Below are positions 6,856 to 13,211 of a DNA stretch of 13,211 nucleotides, in pieces (positions within the stretch are counted from its first letter, which is position 1; the number at the start of each line of letters is the position of its first letter). Below the pieces are notes generated by a model that was not told where the DNA came from, searched no databases, and saw nothing but the letters and a program-made list of their open reading frames with translations. This stretch comes from Microcaldota archaeon (lineage in GTDB: Archaea; Micrarchaeota; Micrarchaeia; Micrarchaeales; Micrarchaeaceae): assembly GCA_021792115.1 (NCBI GenBank), contig JAJYVI010000021.1, forward strand, positions 1 through 13,211. Direction: 5' to 3'. Made by a program: the position numbers and the translations under genes.

Positions 6856-7207
6856 ATGCCAGAATGGGAAAAGTATTGCATATATGAAGATATAATCACT
6901 TATGTTATTGGATTCCATGGATACGATAAGAGTGTCGTCGAAAAACTCTTAAAAAGTAATACTCCTGCTTTTGAACTAAGCAAAAACGCATACGAGTGGC
7001 TATGCTGGCATAGGTGGCTTAAGAGGCAGAACTTTGATCCAAGCAGGCACCACAGTCGCTATCATAGACGGAACTAAGAAAGCAGTTGCATGGACAGAAA
7101 TAATACCAGCAGCTATGGAAATCATAAATCCTAGCTCATTCAAGGATGGTAGAAATATAAACAGAAAATTCCTTACTGCACTGCATAAACTGCAGATTCA
7201 GCGTTGA
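6856..7207 (+). pseudogene. Probable frameshifted small gene, possible ADP-ribosyltransferase-like toxin remnant
   Basis: The first frame (ATG 6856) runs 73 codons to a TAA at 7075-7077, but its last 15 or so residues (RHHSRYHRRN) look like out-of-frame sequence. A second frame without a start is open from 6980 to a TGA at 7205-7207 and reads sensibly (AGTTVAIIDG, AVAWTEIIPAAMEIINPSSF). Skipping base t7003 joins residue L49 of the first frame to this one and gives about 116 residues. The segment VIGFHGYDKSVVEKLL...SKNAYEWL recalls, from memory, the N-terminal part of small ADP-ribosyltransferase-like toxins (YHG..., Y.WLG.G). The second half does not obviously continue that family. It may be a pseudogene, a sequencing error, or two frames of which one is spurious. 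Confidence 0.4.
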
Positions 7208-7516
7208 AAGTGAAATTATCAGAAATAGAGACAATAATAAATAATAAGCGTGCAATAAAAAATCTTTTTCTGCCAAAAATAATAAACTATTTAAGTTTAT
7301 TCTTCATTAATATTTTTTTACGCACTGCATTAGATTTTAATGCATTGCATTACAGCACCTAAAACGCATTTTATTTCATAGGTTATAATACTGCAAAAAT
7401 GCAAAAATAAGCCTGCCTTTTGAATTTATTATTATGCAAGGTGCAAAGATAAAAAACAGACTTCTCTGTATAAACAGATAAACAAAGATAGGAAATAAAA
7501 ACAAAGGTTTAAATTT
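7208..7516. other. Gene-free A+T-rich region before the ribosomal protein cluster
   Basis: About 309 bases with no convincing frame on either strand. It holds an inverted repeat AATAAAC-tatttaa-GTTTATT (7281-7301) followed by a T-run ending near 7319, which could terminate the upstream small ORFs. It also holds a second short inverted repeat GCATTA-gattt-TAATGC (7327-7343), a tandem TGCAAAAA x2 (7392-7407), and AAAGGTTTAAATTT directly before the rnp1 ATG. The cluster promoter is probably in the last 60 bases. Confidence 0.5.
7281..7319 (+). terminator. Weak hairpin with T-tract downstream of the small ORFs
   Basis: A 7-base-pair, almost all A/T stem (7281-7287 with 7295-7301) with a 7-base loop is followed by a T-rich run at about 7311-7319. 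It lies 74 bases after the last stop of the small-ORF group. The stem is weak, so any terminator activity would mainly come from the U-tract. Confidence 0.3.
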
Positions 7517-7798
7517 ATGTATAATAATAAAAATATACTATTGCATGAATTTATAAATCTTCATGTAAAAGTAATTAATAGCTTTGACACCTGCCAATCA
7601 GGAATCGAAGGCACTGTAGTAGACGAAACCAAAAACTTATTGATCGTCGAAACAAAGGCTGGAATCCGCAGGATAGTAAAAAGCGTTTCTGTGTTTGAAT
7701 TTACAGCAGAAAAAAAATCCTTTATCATAAATGGAAAGGATATAAATTATAGACCTTATGAGAGAATTGAGAAATGCATAGGCATGCATGCAGATTAA
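7517..7798 (+). CDS. rnp1: RNase P protein component 1 (Rpp29/Pop4)
   Basis: A 93-residue protein matching archaeal Rpp29, a subunit of the RNase P ribonucleoprotein that trims 5' leaders from pre-tRNA. It has the family's N-terminal helix NILLHEFINLHVKVI, then an Sm-like beta-barrel with GIEGTVVDETKNLLIVET (29-46) and the strand VFEFTAE, ending in RPYERIEKC. The length is at the short end for archaea. Position supports the call: rnp1 sits just before uS17 in many archaeal clusters. AAAGGT lies about 10 bases before the ATG. Confidence 0.9.
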   Translation: MYNNKNILLHEFINLHVKVINSFDTCQSGIEGTVVDETKNLLIVETKAGIRRIVKSVSVFEFTAEKKSFIINGKDINYRPYERIEKCIGMHAD

Positions 7799-7897
7799 CA
7801 CAGATAAAAAAACAAAAAATAAATAATTATGTGCTAAAGATATAGAGTGCAAAATTTTAAACACTAAATAGCAGTATTTTTCTTATAAAATGATTTT
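7799..7897 (+). promoter_or_regulatory. A-rich spacer with possible internal promoter before uS17
   Basis: A 99-base gap in an otherwise packed cluster. It contains TTTTAAAC at about 7856-7863 and TTATAAAA at 7883-7890. The first would place a transcript start about 10 bases before the uS17 ATG. No Shine-Dalgarno is visible before that ATG, consistent with a leaderless or very short leader. Confidence 0.35.
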
Positions 7898-8194
7898 ATG
7901 GAATGCAAAGACCCTAAATGCCCGATACACGGCAATTTGAAAGTCCACAACCTTAAGCTTAAAGGTATTGTTATCAAAGGCAATGCAGAAAAAACAGTCG
8001 TAGTAGAAAGAGAGTACTCGACATTCCTACCTAAATATGAAAGATCCCTCAGGAATACATCAAGGCTGCACGCATACAATCCAAAATGCATAAATGCAAA
8101 AGCAGGCGACGAAGTGATCATAGCCAATACAAGAAGGTTAAGCAAAACCAAATCATTTGTTGTCACTGAGATACTTAACAAAGCTGAAAATTAA
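7898..8194 (+). CDS. rps17: Small ribosomal subunit protein uS17
   Basis: A 98-residue OB-fold protein of the 30S subunit that contacts 16S rRNA. It shows the archaeal N-terminus CKDPKCPIHGNLKVH (Cys3, Cys8, His11), then LKGIVIKGNAEKTVVVEREY, the YERSLRNTSRLHAYNP loop, DEVIIANTRRLSKTKSFVV and a short tail. It starts the ribosomal part of the cluster after rnp1; uL14 follows with an 11-base gap. Confidence 0.96.
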   Translation: MECKDPKCPIHGNLKVHNLKLKGIVIKGNAEKTVVVEREYSTFLPKYERSLRNTSRLHAYNPKCINAKAGDEVIIANTRRLSKTKSFVVTEILNKAEN

Positions 8195-8199
8195 AGGTG
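8195..8199 (+). promoter_or_regulatory. Shine-Dalgarno deciding the uL14 start
   Basis: AGGTG at 8195-8199 matches the GGAGGTGA consensus. It lies 6 bases before the ATG at 8206. An in-frame GTG at 8197 overlaps this site, so it is part of the Shine-Dalgarno rather than the start. Confidence 0.65.
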
Positions 8200-8205
8200 C
8201 TCTTA

Positions 8206-8604
8206 ATGAAAGGATTATCAACACACATTTCAAAGGCTGTCACAATAGGCTCTGTGCTGACATGTGCAGATAACAGCGGAGCAAAAACCCTGATGATGAT
8301 AGGAAGGATAGGCAAATCAGGAAAAAGAGGAAAGCTTGTCACTGCAGGCATAGGAAACATAATAATGGCAAGCGTAAAAACAGGAGATCAGAAAAACGTC
8401 AAAAAAATAGTTAGGGCAATTATAATCAGGCAAAAACAGCCTATAAGGAGGGCAAATGGAAAAAGAGTAAAATTTGAGGATAATGCAGCAATACTTATTT
8501 CAGATACTGACCTTCCAATAGGGACAGAAGTAAAGGGCGCAATGGCGAGAGAAGTTATAGAAAGAAATATAAAGCTGGCAGGCCTGGCATCAAGAGTGAT
8601 ATAA
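8206..8604 (+). CDS. rpl14: Large ribosomal subunit protein uL14
   Basis: A 132-residue beta-barrel protein of the 50S subunit near the sarcin-ricin loop and the intersubunit bridge. Signature elements are GSVLTCADNSGAKTLMMIG near the N-terminus, GNIIMASVKTG, AIIIRQKQPIRRANGKRVKFEDNAAILI and the C-terminal GAMAREVIERNI. The start at ATG 8206 is preferred over the GTG at 8197 because that GTG lies within the Shine-Dalgarno sequence. The stop TAA overlaps the next ATG by one base (TAATG), indicating coupling to uL24. Confidence 0.96.
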   Translation: MKGLSTHISKAVTIGSVLTCADNSGAKTLMMIGRIGKSGKRGKLVTAGIGNIIMASVKTGDQKNVKKIVRAIIIRQKQPIRRANGKRVKFEDNAAILISDTDLPIGTEVKGAMAREVIERNIKLAGLASRVI

Positions 8605-9074
8605 TGATACAGTCAAGCAAACCAAGAAAACAAAGAAAATTCAGGTTTACAGCACCTCTTCACGAAAGACAGCACTTTGCGCATGCACATGTTGACAAAC
8701 AGCTAAGAGAAAAACTTAAAATCAAAAAAAGAACAGTGCAGATTTCAAAGGGGGATACTGTAAAAATAATTAAAGGAGTGAAAAAAGGAGCCGTAGGAAA
8801 AGTAGTTAAAGTAGATTTAAAAAAAGTAAAAGTATTCATTGACTCAGCGACAAGAAAAAATGCAAAGGGAAAAGAAAGCAATATCCCTATAAATATAAGC
8901 AATGTATACATAACAGATCTGAATCTTGGGGATAAGCTTAGAGTTGCAAAACTAAATGTAAGCAAAGCAGTCTTAGAAGCAGAGGCAAAAAAATCAAATG
9001 ATGCAAAATCTGCGCCAGGAGCAATCGCAGCAGAAGTTGCACCTGAAAAAAGCACAAAGACTGCAAAGGAATAA
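8604..9074 (+). CDS. rpl24: Large ribosomal subunit protein uL24
   Basis: A 156-residue early 50S assembly protein. The archaeal N-terminal part SKPRKQRKFRFTAPLHERQ precedes the KOW motif at about residues 45-75 (ISKGDTVKIIKGVKKGAVGKVVKVD), followed by KESNIPINISNVYITDL. From about residue 121 there is an Ala/Lys/Glu-rich tail (EAEAKKSNDAKS...TKTAKE), longer than the basic archaeal form and probably disordered. It overlaps uL14 by one base. Confidence 0.95.
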   Translation: MIQSSKPRKQRKFRFTAPLHERQHFAHAHVDKQLREKLKIKKRTVQISKGDTVKIIKGVKKGAVGKVVKVDLKKVKVFIDSATRKNAKGKESNIPINISNVYITDLNLGDKLRVAKLNVSKAVLEAEAKKSNDAKSAPGAIAAEVAPEKSTKTAKE

Positions 9075-9178
9075 TCAAACAATAAGAATTCGATAAAGTC
9101 AATAAAAATAAGATAAATAATAAAATAAAAAAAATAAAACAAATATAATTCAACAATAATATTTAACAGATGGTTTTT
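9075..9178 (+). promoter_or_regulatory. A-rich spacer with possible internal promoter before eS4
   Basis: A 104-base, nearly pure A/T spacer between uL24 and eS4. TATA-like AAATATAATT (about 9139-9148) and AATATTTAA (about 9157-9165) lie 15-40 bases before the eS4 ATG. No Shine-Dalgarno is seen, so a leaderless start from an internal promoter is plausible. Confidence 0.35.
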
Positions 9179-9859
9179 ATGGCAAGAAAAGGGAACAAAA
9201 GGCATTTAAAATCATTACATTCTTCAAATTACTATGCAATATCAAAGAAGCATGATAAGTATACGACAAAGTCAAAGGCAGGGAGATTTGACAAGAAAAG
9301 CAATATTCCTCTTTTGTTATTCGTAAGAGAAAAGTTAAGACTCGGCACAAACAGGCCTGAAGCAGTAAAAATAATAAAACAAGGGCTTGTAAAAGTCAAC
9401 AATAAGAAGGTGCTAGATTTTAAGTTCCCGATAGGGCTAAATGATATTGTAAGCATTGACAAACTTGGGAAAAATTACAGAATCTCAATAGACAAAAAGG
9501 CGCATTTTGCATTCACTGAAATTGAAAAAAGCGCAGCTGCATCAAGGATATGCAAAGTAATAAAAAAATACAAAGTAAAGAAAGATGCGCTAATGATAGG
9601 CCTTCATGATGGGACAAATATAAAAGGCACAAACGAGATAAAGGTAAATGACTCTGTTGTCATTGACAACAATAAGAAGATAAATAAGTTGCTTCCTTTG
9701 AAAAAAGGCGCAAAATGCTTTGTTATGAACGGCGTCCATGTAGGAAGCACTGGTGAAATAGATAGCATTAAGGAATTGCAGGATAAAAAGCAGGTAATAA
9801 TAAGAGACAACAATGGAGTATTTGAAACATCATTAAAAAATATTATAGTCATAGAATAG
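9179..9859 (+). CDS. rps4e: Small ribosomal subunit protein eS4
   Basis: A 226-residue archaeal/eukaryotic ribosomal protein, absent from bacteria. The start MARKGNKRHLKSLHS matches the family exactly, so ATG 9179 is chosen over the ATG three codons upstream. It contains an S4-like RNA-binding part (VREKLRLGTNRPEAVKII...GLVKVNNKKVLDFKFPIGLNDIVSI), the central RPS4E domain (HDGTNIKG), and a C-terminal KOW-like unit (CFVMNGVHVGSTGEI). uL5 follows after 9 bases. Confidence 0.96.
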   Translation: MARKGNKRHLKSLHSSNYYAISKKHDKYTTKSKAGRFDKKSNIPLLLFVREKLRLGTNRPEAVKIIKQGLVKVNNKKVLDFKFPIGLNDIVSIDKLGKNYRISIDKKAHFAFTEIEKSAAASRICKVIKKYKVKKDALMIGLHDGTNIKGTNEIKVNDSVVIDNNKKINKLLPLKKGAKCFVMNGVHVGSTGEIDSIKELQDKKQVIIRDNNGVFETSLKNIIVIE

Positions 9860-9868
9860 AGGATTTTT

Positions 9869-10411
9869 ATGCAAAAGAGCAGTGTTCCAGACCAAAATCA
9901 AAAAAACCCGATGCAGGGTATTATGATTGACAAAGTCATAATTAACATAGGCACAGGAAATAGTGAAGATGCCCAGGCAAACGCAAAAAGCCTGCTTGAG
10001 ATAATTACAGGCAAGAAGCCAACAGACAGCCTTTCAAAGACGAGGAACCCGTCATTCAAAATATCAAAGGGTCAGAAAATAGGCGCATTTGTGACAGTAA
10101 GGAAAAAAGAGGCACCCCAACTGCTCAAGAGACTTTTTGAATCAGTCAATTATACAATAAATCCTGCAAGCATCACACCGAACAGCATGAGTTTTGGAAT
10201 AAAGGAATATATAGATATTCCAAATGTAAAATACAATCCAAAGATAGGTATGATGGGAATGCATGTGAATATTGCATTTAAGAGGAAAGGACAACGGGTC
10301 AAAATAAGAAAAATAAAAAACAACAAGATAGCAAAATCGCACGGAATAGTATCAAAAGAGGAAATAGAAAATTACCTGAAAAAAGAATTTAATGTTAAAA
10401 CGGCTGAATGA
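9869..10411 (+). CDS. rpl5: Large ribosomal subunit protein uL5
   Basis: A 180-residue 50S protein that binds 5S rRNA and contacts P-site tRNA. Motifs: IDKVIINIGTGNS near residue 20, LLEIITGKKP, the basic loop TRNPSFKISKGQKIGAFVTVR, the IKEYIDIPNVKYNPKIGMMGM segment, and a basic C-terminus. GAGGA (9859-9863) overlapping the eS4 stop lies 5 bases before the ATG. The stop codon overlaps the uS14 start (ATGA). Confidence 0.96.
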   Translation: MQKSSVPDQNQKNPMQGIMIDKVIINIGTGNSEDAQANAKSLLEIITGKKPTDSLSKTRNPSFKISKGQKIGAFVTVRKKEAPQLLKRLFESVNYTINPASITPNSMSFGIKEYIDIPNVKYNPKIGMMGMHVNIAFKRKGQRVKIRKIKNNKIAKSHGIVSKEEIENYLKKEFNVKTAE

Positions 10412-10572
10412 GCATGAATGCAAACAACGACTTGAAGTTCAAGGGAAAAGGATTAAGAAAATGCAGAATATGCGGTACAAGCAGAGGAGTCATAAGATCC
10501 CACCGCCTATATATATGCAGAAGGTGCTTCAGAGAAACGGCTGAAAAAATAGGCTTTAATAAATATGGTTGA
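10408..10572 (+). CDS. rps14: Small ribosomal subunit protein uS14, zinc-binding form
   Basis: A 54-residue protein, typical of the short archaeal uS14. A four-cysteine zinc ribbon is visible: C19-R-I-C22 and C37-R-R-C40, with GTSRGVIR between and CFRETAEKIGFNKYG at the end. It helps fold the head of the 30S subunit. The ATG at 10408 overlaps the uL5 stop by four bases; the ATG at 10414 two codons on is an alternative. uS8 begins 6 bases after the stop. Confidence 0.95.
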   Translation: MSMNANNDLKFKGKGLRKCRICGTSRGVIRSHRLYICRRCFRETAEKIGFNKYG

Positions 10573-10578
10573 CTATTT

Positions 10579-10962
10579 ATGGTAGACAGATTAGCAGACT
10601 CGATAAATAAGATAAAGACAAATGAAAGGATAGGCAGAAGGGAGTGCGTTGTGTACTCTACAAAACTTACAAAAGCCATTCTAGATATTATGAAAAAAAA
10701 TGGGTATATAAAGGACTTTGAAGAATTCCAAGAAGGTCCTGCAAAATACCTAAAGATACAGCTTGCAAACAAGATAAATGCAATCGGTGTTATAAAACCA
10801 AGGTATGCTATATCAAAGGATAATTTCCAAAAATATGAGGCAAGGTATATACCAAGCAAGGATTTTGGAATGCTGGTAGTGTCAACGCCAAAGGGCCTGC
10901 TTACGAATAGGGAAGCAAAAGAGAATAATATAGGCGGAAGGCTGATATTATATGTTTATTAA
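10579..10962 (+). CDS. rps8: Small ribosomal subunit protein uS8
   Basis: A 127-residue 30S assembly protein that binds the central domain of 16S rRNA. The N-terminal LADSINKIKTNERIGRRECVVYSTKLTKAIL, central NGYIKDFEEF, and the C-terminal archaeal signature PSKDFGMLVVSTPKGLLTNREAKENNIGGRLILYVY are diagnostic. Length is normal for archaea. It closes the block that began with eS4 and is followed by a 96-base spacer. Confidence 0.96.
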   Translation: MVDRLADSINKIKTNERIGRRECVVYSTKLTKAILDIMKKNGYIKDFEEFQEGPAKYLKIQLANKINAIGVIKPRYAISKDNFQKYEARYIPSKDFGMLVVSTPKGLLTNREAKENNIGGRLILYVY

Positions 10963-11058
10963 AATGTTTTATTAAATATCAAACAATTTAATTACGCTAA
11001 ATACAGATGCAGATAAAAATCAAATATAATAAATTAAAAATTTAAACAAAGGATATTC
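10963..11058 (+). promoter_or_regulatory. A-rich spacer with possible promoter and Shine-Dalgarno before uL6
   Basis: A 96-base A/T-rich gap. AAATTTAAAC at 11038-11047 is TATA-like but lies only about 15 bases before the ATG; CAAATATAATAAATT further up (about 11021-11035) is better placed. AAAGGA (11048-11053) lies 5 bases before the ATG and is a good Shine-Dalgarno. Confidence 0.35.
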
Positions 11059-11589
11059 ATGATTTCATTGGAAATTAATCAGGATGCAAAGGCAGAGTTG
11101 TCAGGCAATGAGATAAAGATTACTGGAAAGCTCGGCACTAACATCAGAAAATTCAATGACACTTTAATAGATGTCAAGATAGATAATGGCAAATTTATTA
11201 TAGATTCAAAGAAGGATATCAAAAAAATGGAGAAAAAGGCAAGGAAGATAGAGCAGACAATGGCCGGTGAGCTTTCTAATGATATGGAGGGAGTCAATAA
11301 ATACTTCGAGATAAACATGCAGATTGTATTTGCGCACTTTCCAATAACAATAGAAGTTGCAAATGGTATGTTTTATATAAAGAATATGATAGGCGAAAGG
11401 GCGAAGAGAGCCACAAAAATAATCAACAATACAAAAGTTGAAGTAAACGGACAGAAAGTAAAAATATATGGAACAAACAAAGACGATGTCACTCAAACTG
11501 CTGCCAATATAAGGAAAATATGCAAGATAAGGCATAAAGATAGCAGAGTATTCCAGGACGGCGTGTATTACTCTATGGAAGAGGCATAA
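11059..11589 (+). CDS. rpl6: Large ribosomal subunit protein uL6
   Basis: A 176-residue 50S protein near the sarcin-ricin loop, with two alpha/beta repeats. Archaeal signatures are ELSGNEIKITGKLG in the first repeat, FAHFPITIEVANGMFYIKNMIGERAKRATKI in the middle, and the end KICKIRHKDSRVFQDGVYYS. It has a clear Shine-Dalgarno. It is flanked by spacers of about 100 bases on both sides, so it may be an independent unit within the cluster. Confidence 0.95.
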   Translation: MISLEINQDAKAELSGNEIKITGKLGTNIRKFNDTLIDVKIDNGKFIIDSKKDIKKMEKKARKIEQTMAGELSNDMEGVNKYFEINMQIVFAHFPITIEVANGMFYIKNMIGERAKRATKIINNTKVEVNGQKVKIYGTNKDDVTQTAANIRKICKIRHKDSRVFQDGVYYSMEEA

Positions 11590-11688
11590 ATAATTCTGGC
11601 AATAAATAAAATTAAGAAATCTTTAATAAAGTAATAAAAATAAAAAATATAAAAAATAATAAAATAAATATTTATTTGACTGATAAGC
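11590..11688 (+). promoter_or_regulatory. A-rich spacer with TATA-like box before eL32
   Basis: A 99-base spacer composed almost wholly of A and T. AAATAAATATTTAT (about 11662-11674) ends about 15 bases before the eL32 ATG. No Shine-Dalgarno is seen; a leaderless mRNA is possible. Confidence 0.35.
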
Positions 11689-12144
11689 ATGGCGGAAATC
11701 AAAAAAAGAGATCATCCAACATTCAATGTTCCTAATTATGGCTCAAAGAAAAGAAAGGGGGTAAAGCCTAGATGGAGGAAGCAGAGAGGAATAGACAACA
11801 AAAAAAGGGTAAAGAAAAACTTCATGGGCGCAGAGCCTACAATAGGTTATGGTAACAAGAAAGAAGTAAAGGGGCTTAGAGCAGACGGAAGGAAGCCTTT
11901 GCTTGTAAACAGTGTGCAGGAACTTAGACAAAAAATCAGCGAGATGAAAACAGAAGAGGATAAAAAGAAATTTCTATTAATAATAAACCATGGCATAGGC
12001 ACAAAAAAGAAGCAGGAAATGATAGAGCTTGCAAACAAAAGCAGTGTAAAAATAGCAAATAAAGGCCTTAATCAGGGTATTATCAGCAAATTTGCAGGCA
12101 AAGCAGCAGGTACAAGCCCAAACAACACTAAGTCAAAAAGATAA
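11689..12144 (+). CDS. rpl32e: Large ribosomal subunit protein eL32
   Basis: A 151-residue archaeal/eukaryotic 50S protein. The core HPTFNVPNYGSKKRKGVKPRWRKQRGIDNKKR at the N-terminus, then EPTIGYGNKKEVKGLRADGRKPLLVNSVQEL and the IINHGIGTKKKQEMIELA segment are family hallmarks. A Gly/Lys/Ser-rich tail follows. eL19 begins 11 bases after the stop. Confidence 0.95.
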   Translation: MAEIKKRDHPTFNVPNYGSKKRKGVKPRWRKQRGIDNKKRVKKNFMGAEPTIGYGNKKEVKGLRADGRKPLLVNSVQELRQKISEMKTEEDKKKFLLIINHGIGTKKKQEMIELANKSSVKIANKGLNQGIISKFAGKAAGTSPNNTKSKR

Positions 12145-12155
12145 AAGTGAGATAA

Positions 12156-12644
12156 ATGTCAAATAAACTTGTAAGGAGGATCGCAGCACATGTGTCAAAC
12201 AAAGGACTTAACAAAGTAGTGTTGAAGCCGACCTCTATGGAAAGCATAAACAATGCGCTTACGCGCGATGATGTCAAGAAATTGATAAAGGACGGACATG
12301 TAATAATCAAGAAAGACATGCACAACATCAGCTTCCATTCAAAGGTTCTGAAAAGGAAAAGGATGGAAGGAAGGGCAAGAGGGCCTGGAAAGAAGAAAGG
12401 AACTAAGAAGGCCAGGGGGTTCGTGGACTACAAGAAAAGAATCCGCGGCCAGAGGCTGATACTGCACGAACTGAAGCAGAGCAGTATTATAGACAATAAT
12501 TTATTTAAGGCATTCAACAGGCTTGTAAAAGGAAATGTTTTCCAGACAAAGACATCGCTGCTTAATCATATAAAGAGCAAGGGTGTGCCAATCAGTGAGG
12601 AAAAATTCAGCGAGCTGAAGCATATAGATACAAAAAGAAGATAA
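12156..12644 (+). CDS. rpl19e: Large ribosomal subunit protein eL19
   Basis: A 162-residue, highly basic, mostly helical archaeal/eukaryotic 50S protein. Motifs: KLVRRIAAHVSNKGLNKVVLKP, LTRDDVKKLIKDGHVIIKK, SFHSKVLKRKRMEGRARGPGKKKGTKKAR, and IRGQRLILHELK. GTGAG about 6 bases before the ATG fits a Shine-Dalgarno. Confidence 0.95.
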   Translation: MSNKLVRRIAAHVSNKGLNKVVLKPTSMESINNALTRDDVKKLIKDGHVIIKKDMHNISFHSKVLKRKRMEGRARGPGKKKGTKKARGFVDYKKRIRGQRLILHELKQSSIIDNNLFKAFNRLVKGNVFQTKTSLLNHIKSKGVPISEEKFSELKHIDTKRR

Positions 12645-12671
12645 ACAGTATATTTTACAAAGAAAGATTTT

Positions 12672-13211
12672 ATGATAGAGATCAAAAAAAGAAGAAGGCA
12701 AGGAGTGACGAACTACAGGAAGCGCGTAAAGCTCCTTAAATCTGGACTGCCAAGGCTTGTCGTCAGGAAAAGCAACACCGGCATAATAATGCAGATAGTT
12801 GAATACTCAAAAACTGCAGACAAGATAGTGGTTGGCGTGGACTCGACAAAGTTGTCAGAAATCGGATGGAATCCGAAGGCAAATGCTCCAACAGCATATC
12901 TTACAGGCATGTATATTGCAAAACAGGCTAAGGCAAAGGCAGGAAGCATTGCAGGGCAGGACATAATACTTGATATAGGTTTATACAGACCGACGAAAAA
13001 TTCTGTCGTCTTTGCAGCTGCACGCGGTGCAATTGACGGAGGCCTTAAAATAAGAGGTACAATAAATGTCGACAATGACAGAATCAACGGAAGTGCAATA
13101 GCGAAGTATGCTGAAAAAATGTTCGGAGAGGACAAGGATAAGTTCAATGTGCATTTCTCATCATATTTATCAAAGAAGATTGATGTCAAGCAGCTTGACA
13201 AGGTATTTGAA
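12672..13211 (+). CDS. rpl18: Large ribosomal subunit protein uL18, 3' end beyond the window
   Basis: 180 codons are visible from ATG 12672 without a stop, so the gene is cut by the window end. It is the archaeal long form that binds 5S rRNA together with uL5. Motifs: RRRQGVTNYRKRVKLLKSG, PRLVVRKSNTGIIMQIV, GWNPKANAPTAYLTG, DIILDIGLYRPTKNSVVFAAARGAIDGGLKI. It starts 27 bases after eL19 and ends the order expected up to uS5, which should follow outside the window. Confidence 0.95.
   Translation, partial: MIEIKKRRRQGVTNYRKRVKLLKSGLPRLVVRKSNTGIIMQIVEYSKTADKIVVGVDSTKLSEIGWNPKANAPTAYLTGMYIAKQAKAKAGSIAGQDIILDIGLYRPTKNSVVFAAARGAIDGGLKIRGTINVDNDRINGSAIAKYAEKMFGEDKDKFNVHFSSYLSKKIDVKQLDKVFE

Noticed and set aside
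7327..7407. Short inverted and tandem repeats before rnp1 as a possible small RNA or riboswitch
   Set aside because: Stems are at most six or seven A/T-rich pairs with no recognisable box C/D, K-turn or riboswitch core.
8660..9205. 181-codon minus-strand frame across uL24 and the following spacer
   Set aside because: It is antisense to a conserved ribosomal gene and has hydrophobic low-complexity composition from reverse-complemented Lys codons.
1..13211. CRISPR array, insertion sequence or integrated element
   Set aside because: No regularly spaced repeats, transposase motifs or terminal inverted repeats were seen. The tRNA-Ala has no duplicated 3' end nearby.

Overview
The window is an A+T-rich archaeal chromosome segment. 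The evidence is an archaeal spc-type ribosomal protein cluster (with eS4, eL32 and eL19, which bacteria lack), the archaeal RNase P protein Rpp29, the archaeal/eukaryotic primase subunit PriS, a Sec61-gamma-type SecE, TATA-like boxes close to start codons, and mixed leaderless and Shine-Dalgarno starts. A DPANN archaeon, probably of the Micrarchaeota/ARMAN type, is my best guess. It rests on the pilin-like N-terminus with a QSAVEFL..Y.W motif fused to Ig-like modules, and on the compact, partly reduced genes. That placement is inference.

Left part (1-4608): mostly envelope and secretion genes, largely on the minus strand. A very long reading frame, open through the left edge of the window, encodes a secreted or pilus-like surface protein (606 codons visible). 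Next come a stand-alone C-terminal half of an RqcH/NEMF-type NFACT protein and SecE, both minus. A divergent promoter region separates SecE from a plus-strand PRC-barrel protein, which is followed by a hairpin plus T-tract resembling an intrinsic terminator. A minus-strand membrane-anchored SIMPL-domain protein rich in N-glycosylation sequons converges on it.

Middle (4609-7516): tRNA-Ala(CGC) on the minus strand, an A+T-rich gap, then priS on the plus strand followed by three small unrecognised reading frames. The last of these looks frameshifted: skipping one base near 7003 joins two frames into about 116 codons. A gene-free stretch of about 310 bases follows.

Right part (7517-13211): a co-oriented translation cluster in the canonical archaeal order: rnp1 (Rpp29), uS17, uL14, uL24, eS4, uL5, uS14, uS8, uL6, eL32, eL19, uL18 (cut by the window end). 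Genes are packed in blocks with small gaps or overlaps (TAATG, ATGA). The blocks are separated by four A-rich spacers of about 96-104 bases that may carry internal promoters. The upstream S10-type half (uL22, uS3, uL29), which usually precedes rnp1, is absent here; priS and the small ORFs occupy that place.

Most of the window is ordinary housekeeping. The parts worth a second look are the solo NFACT-R protein beside SecE, the edge-truncated multidomain surface protein, the small-ORF cluster after priS, and the terminator-like hairpin.
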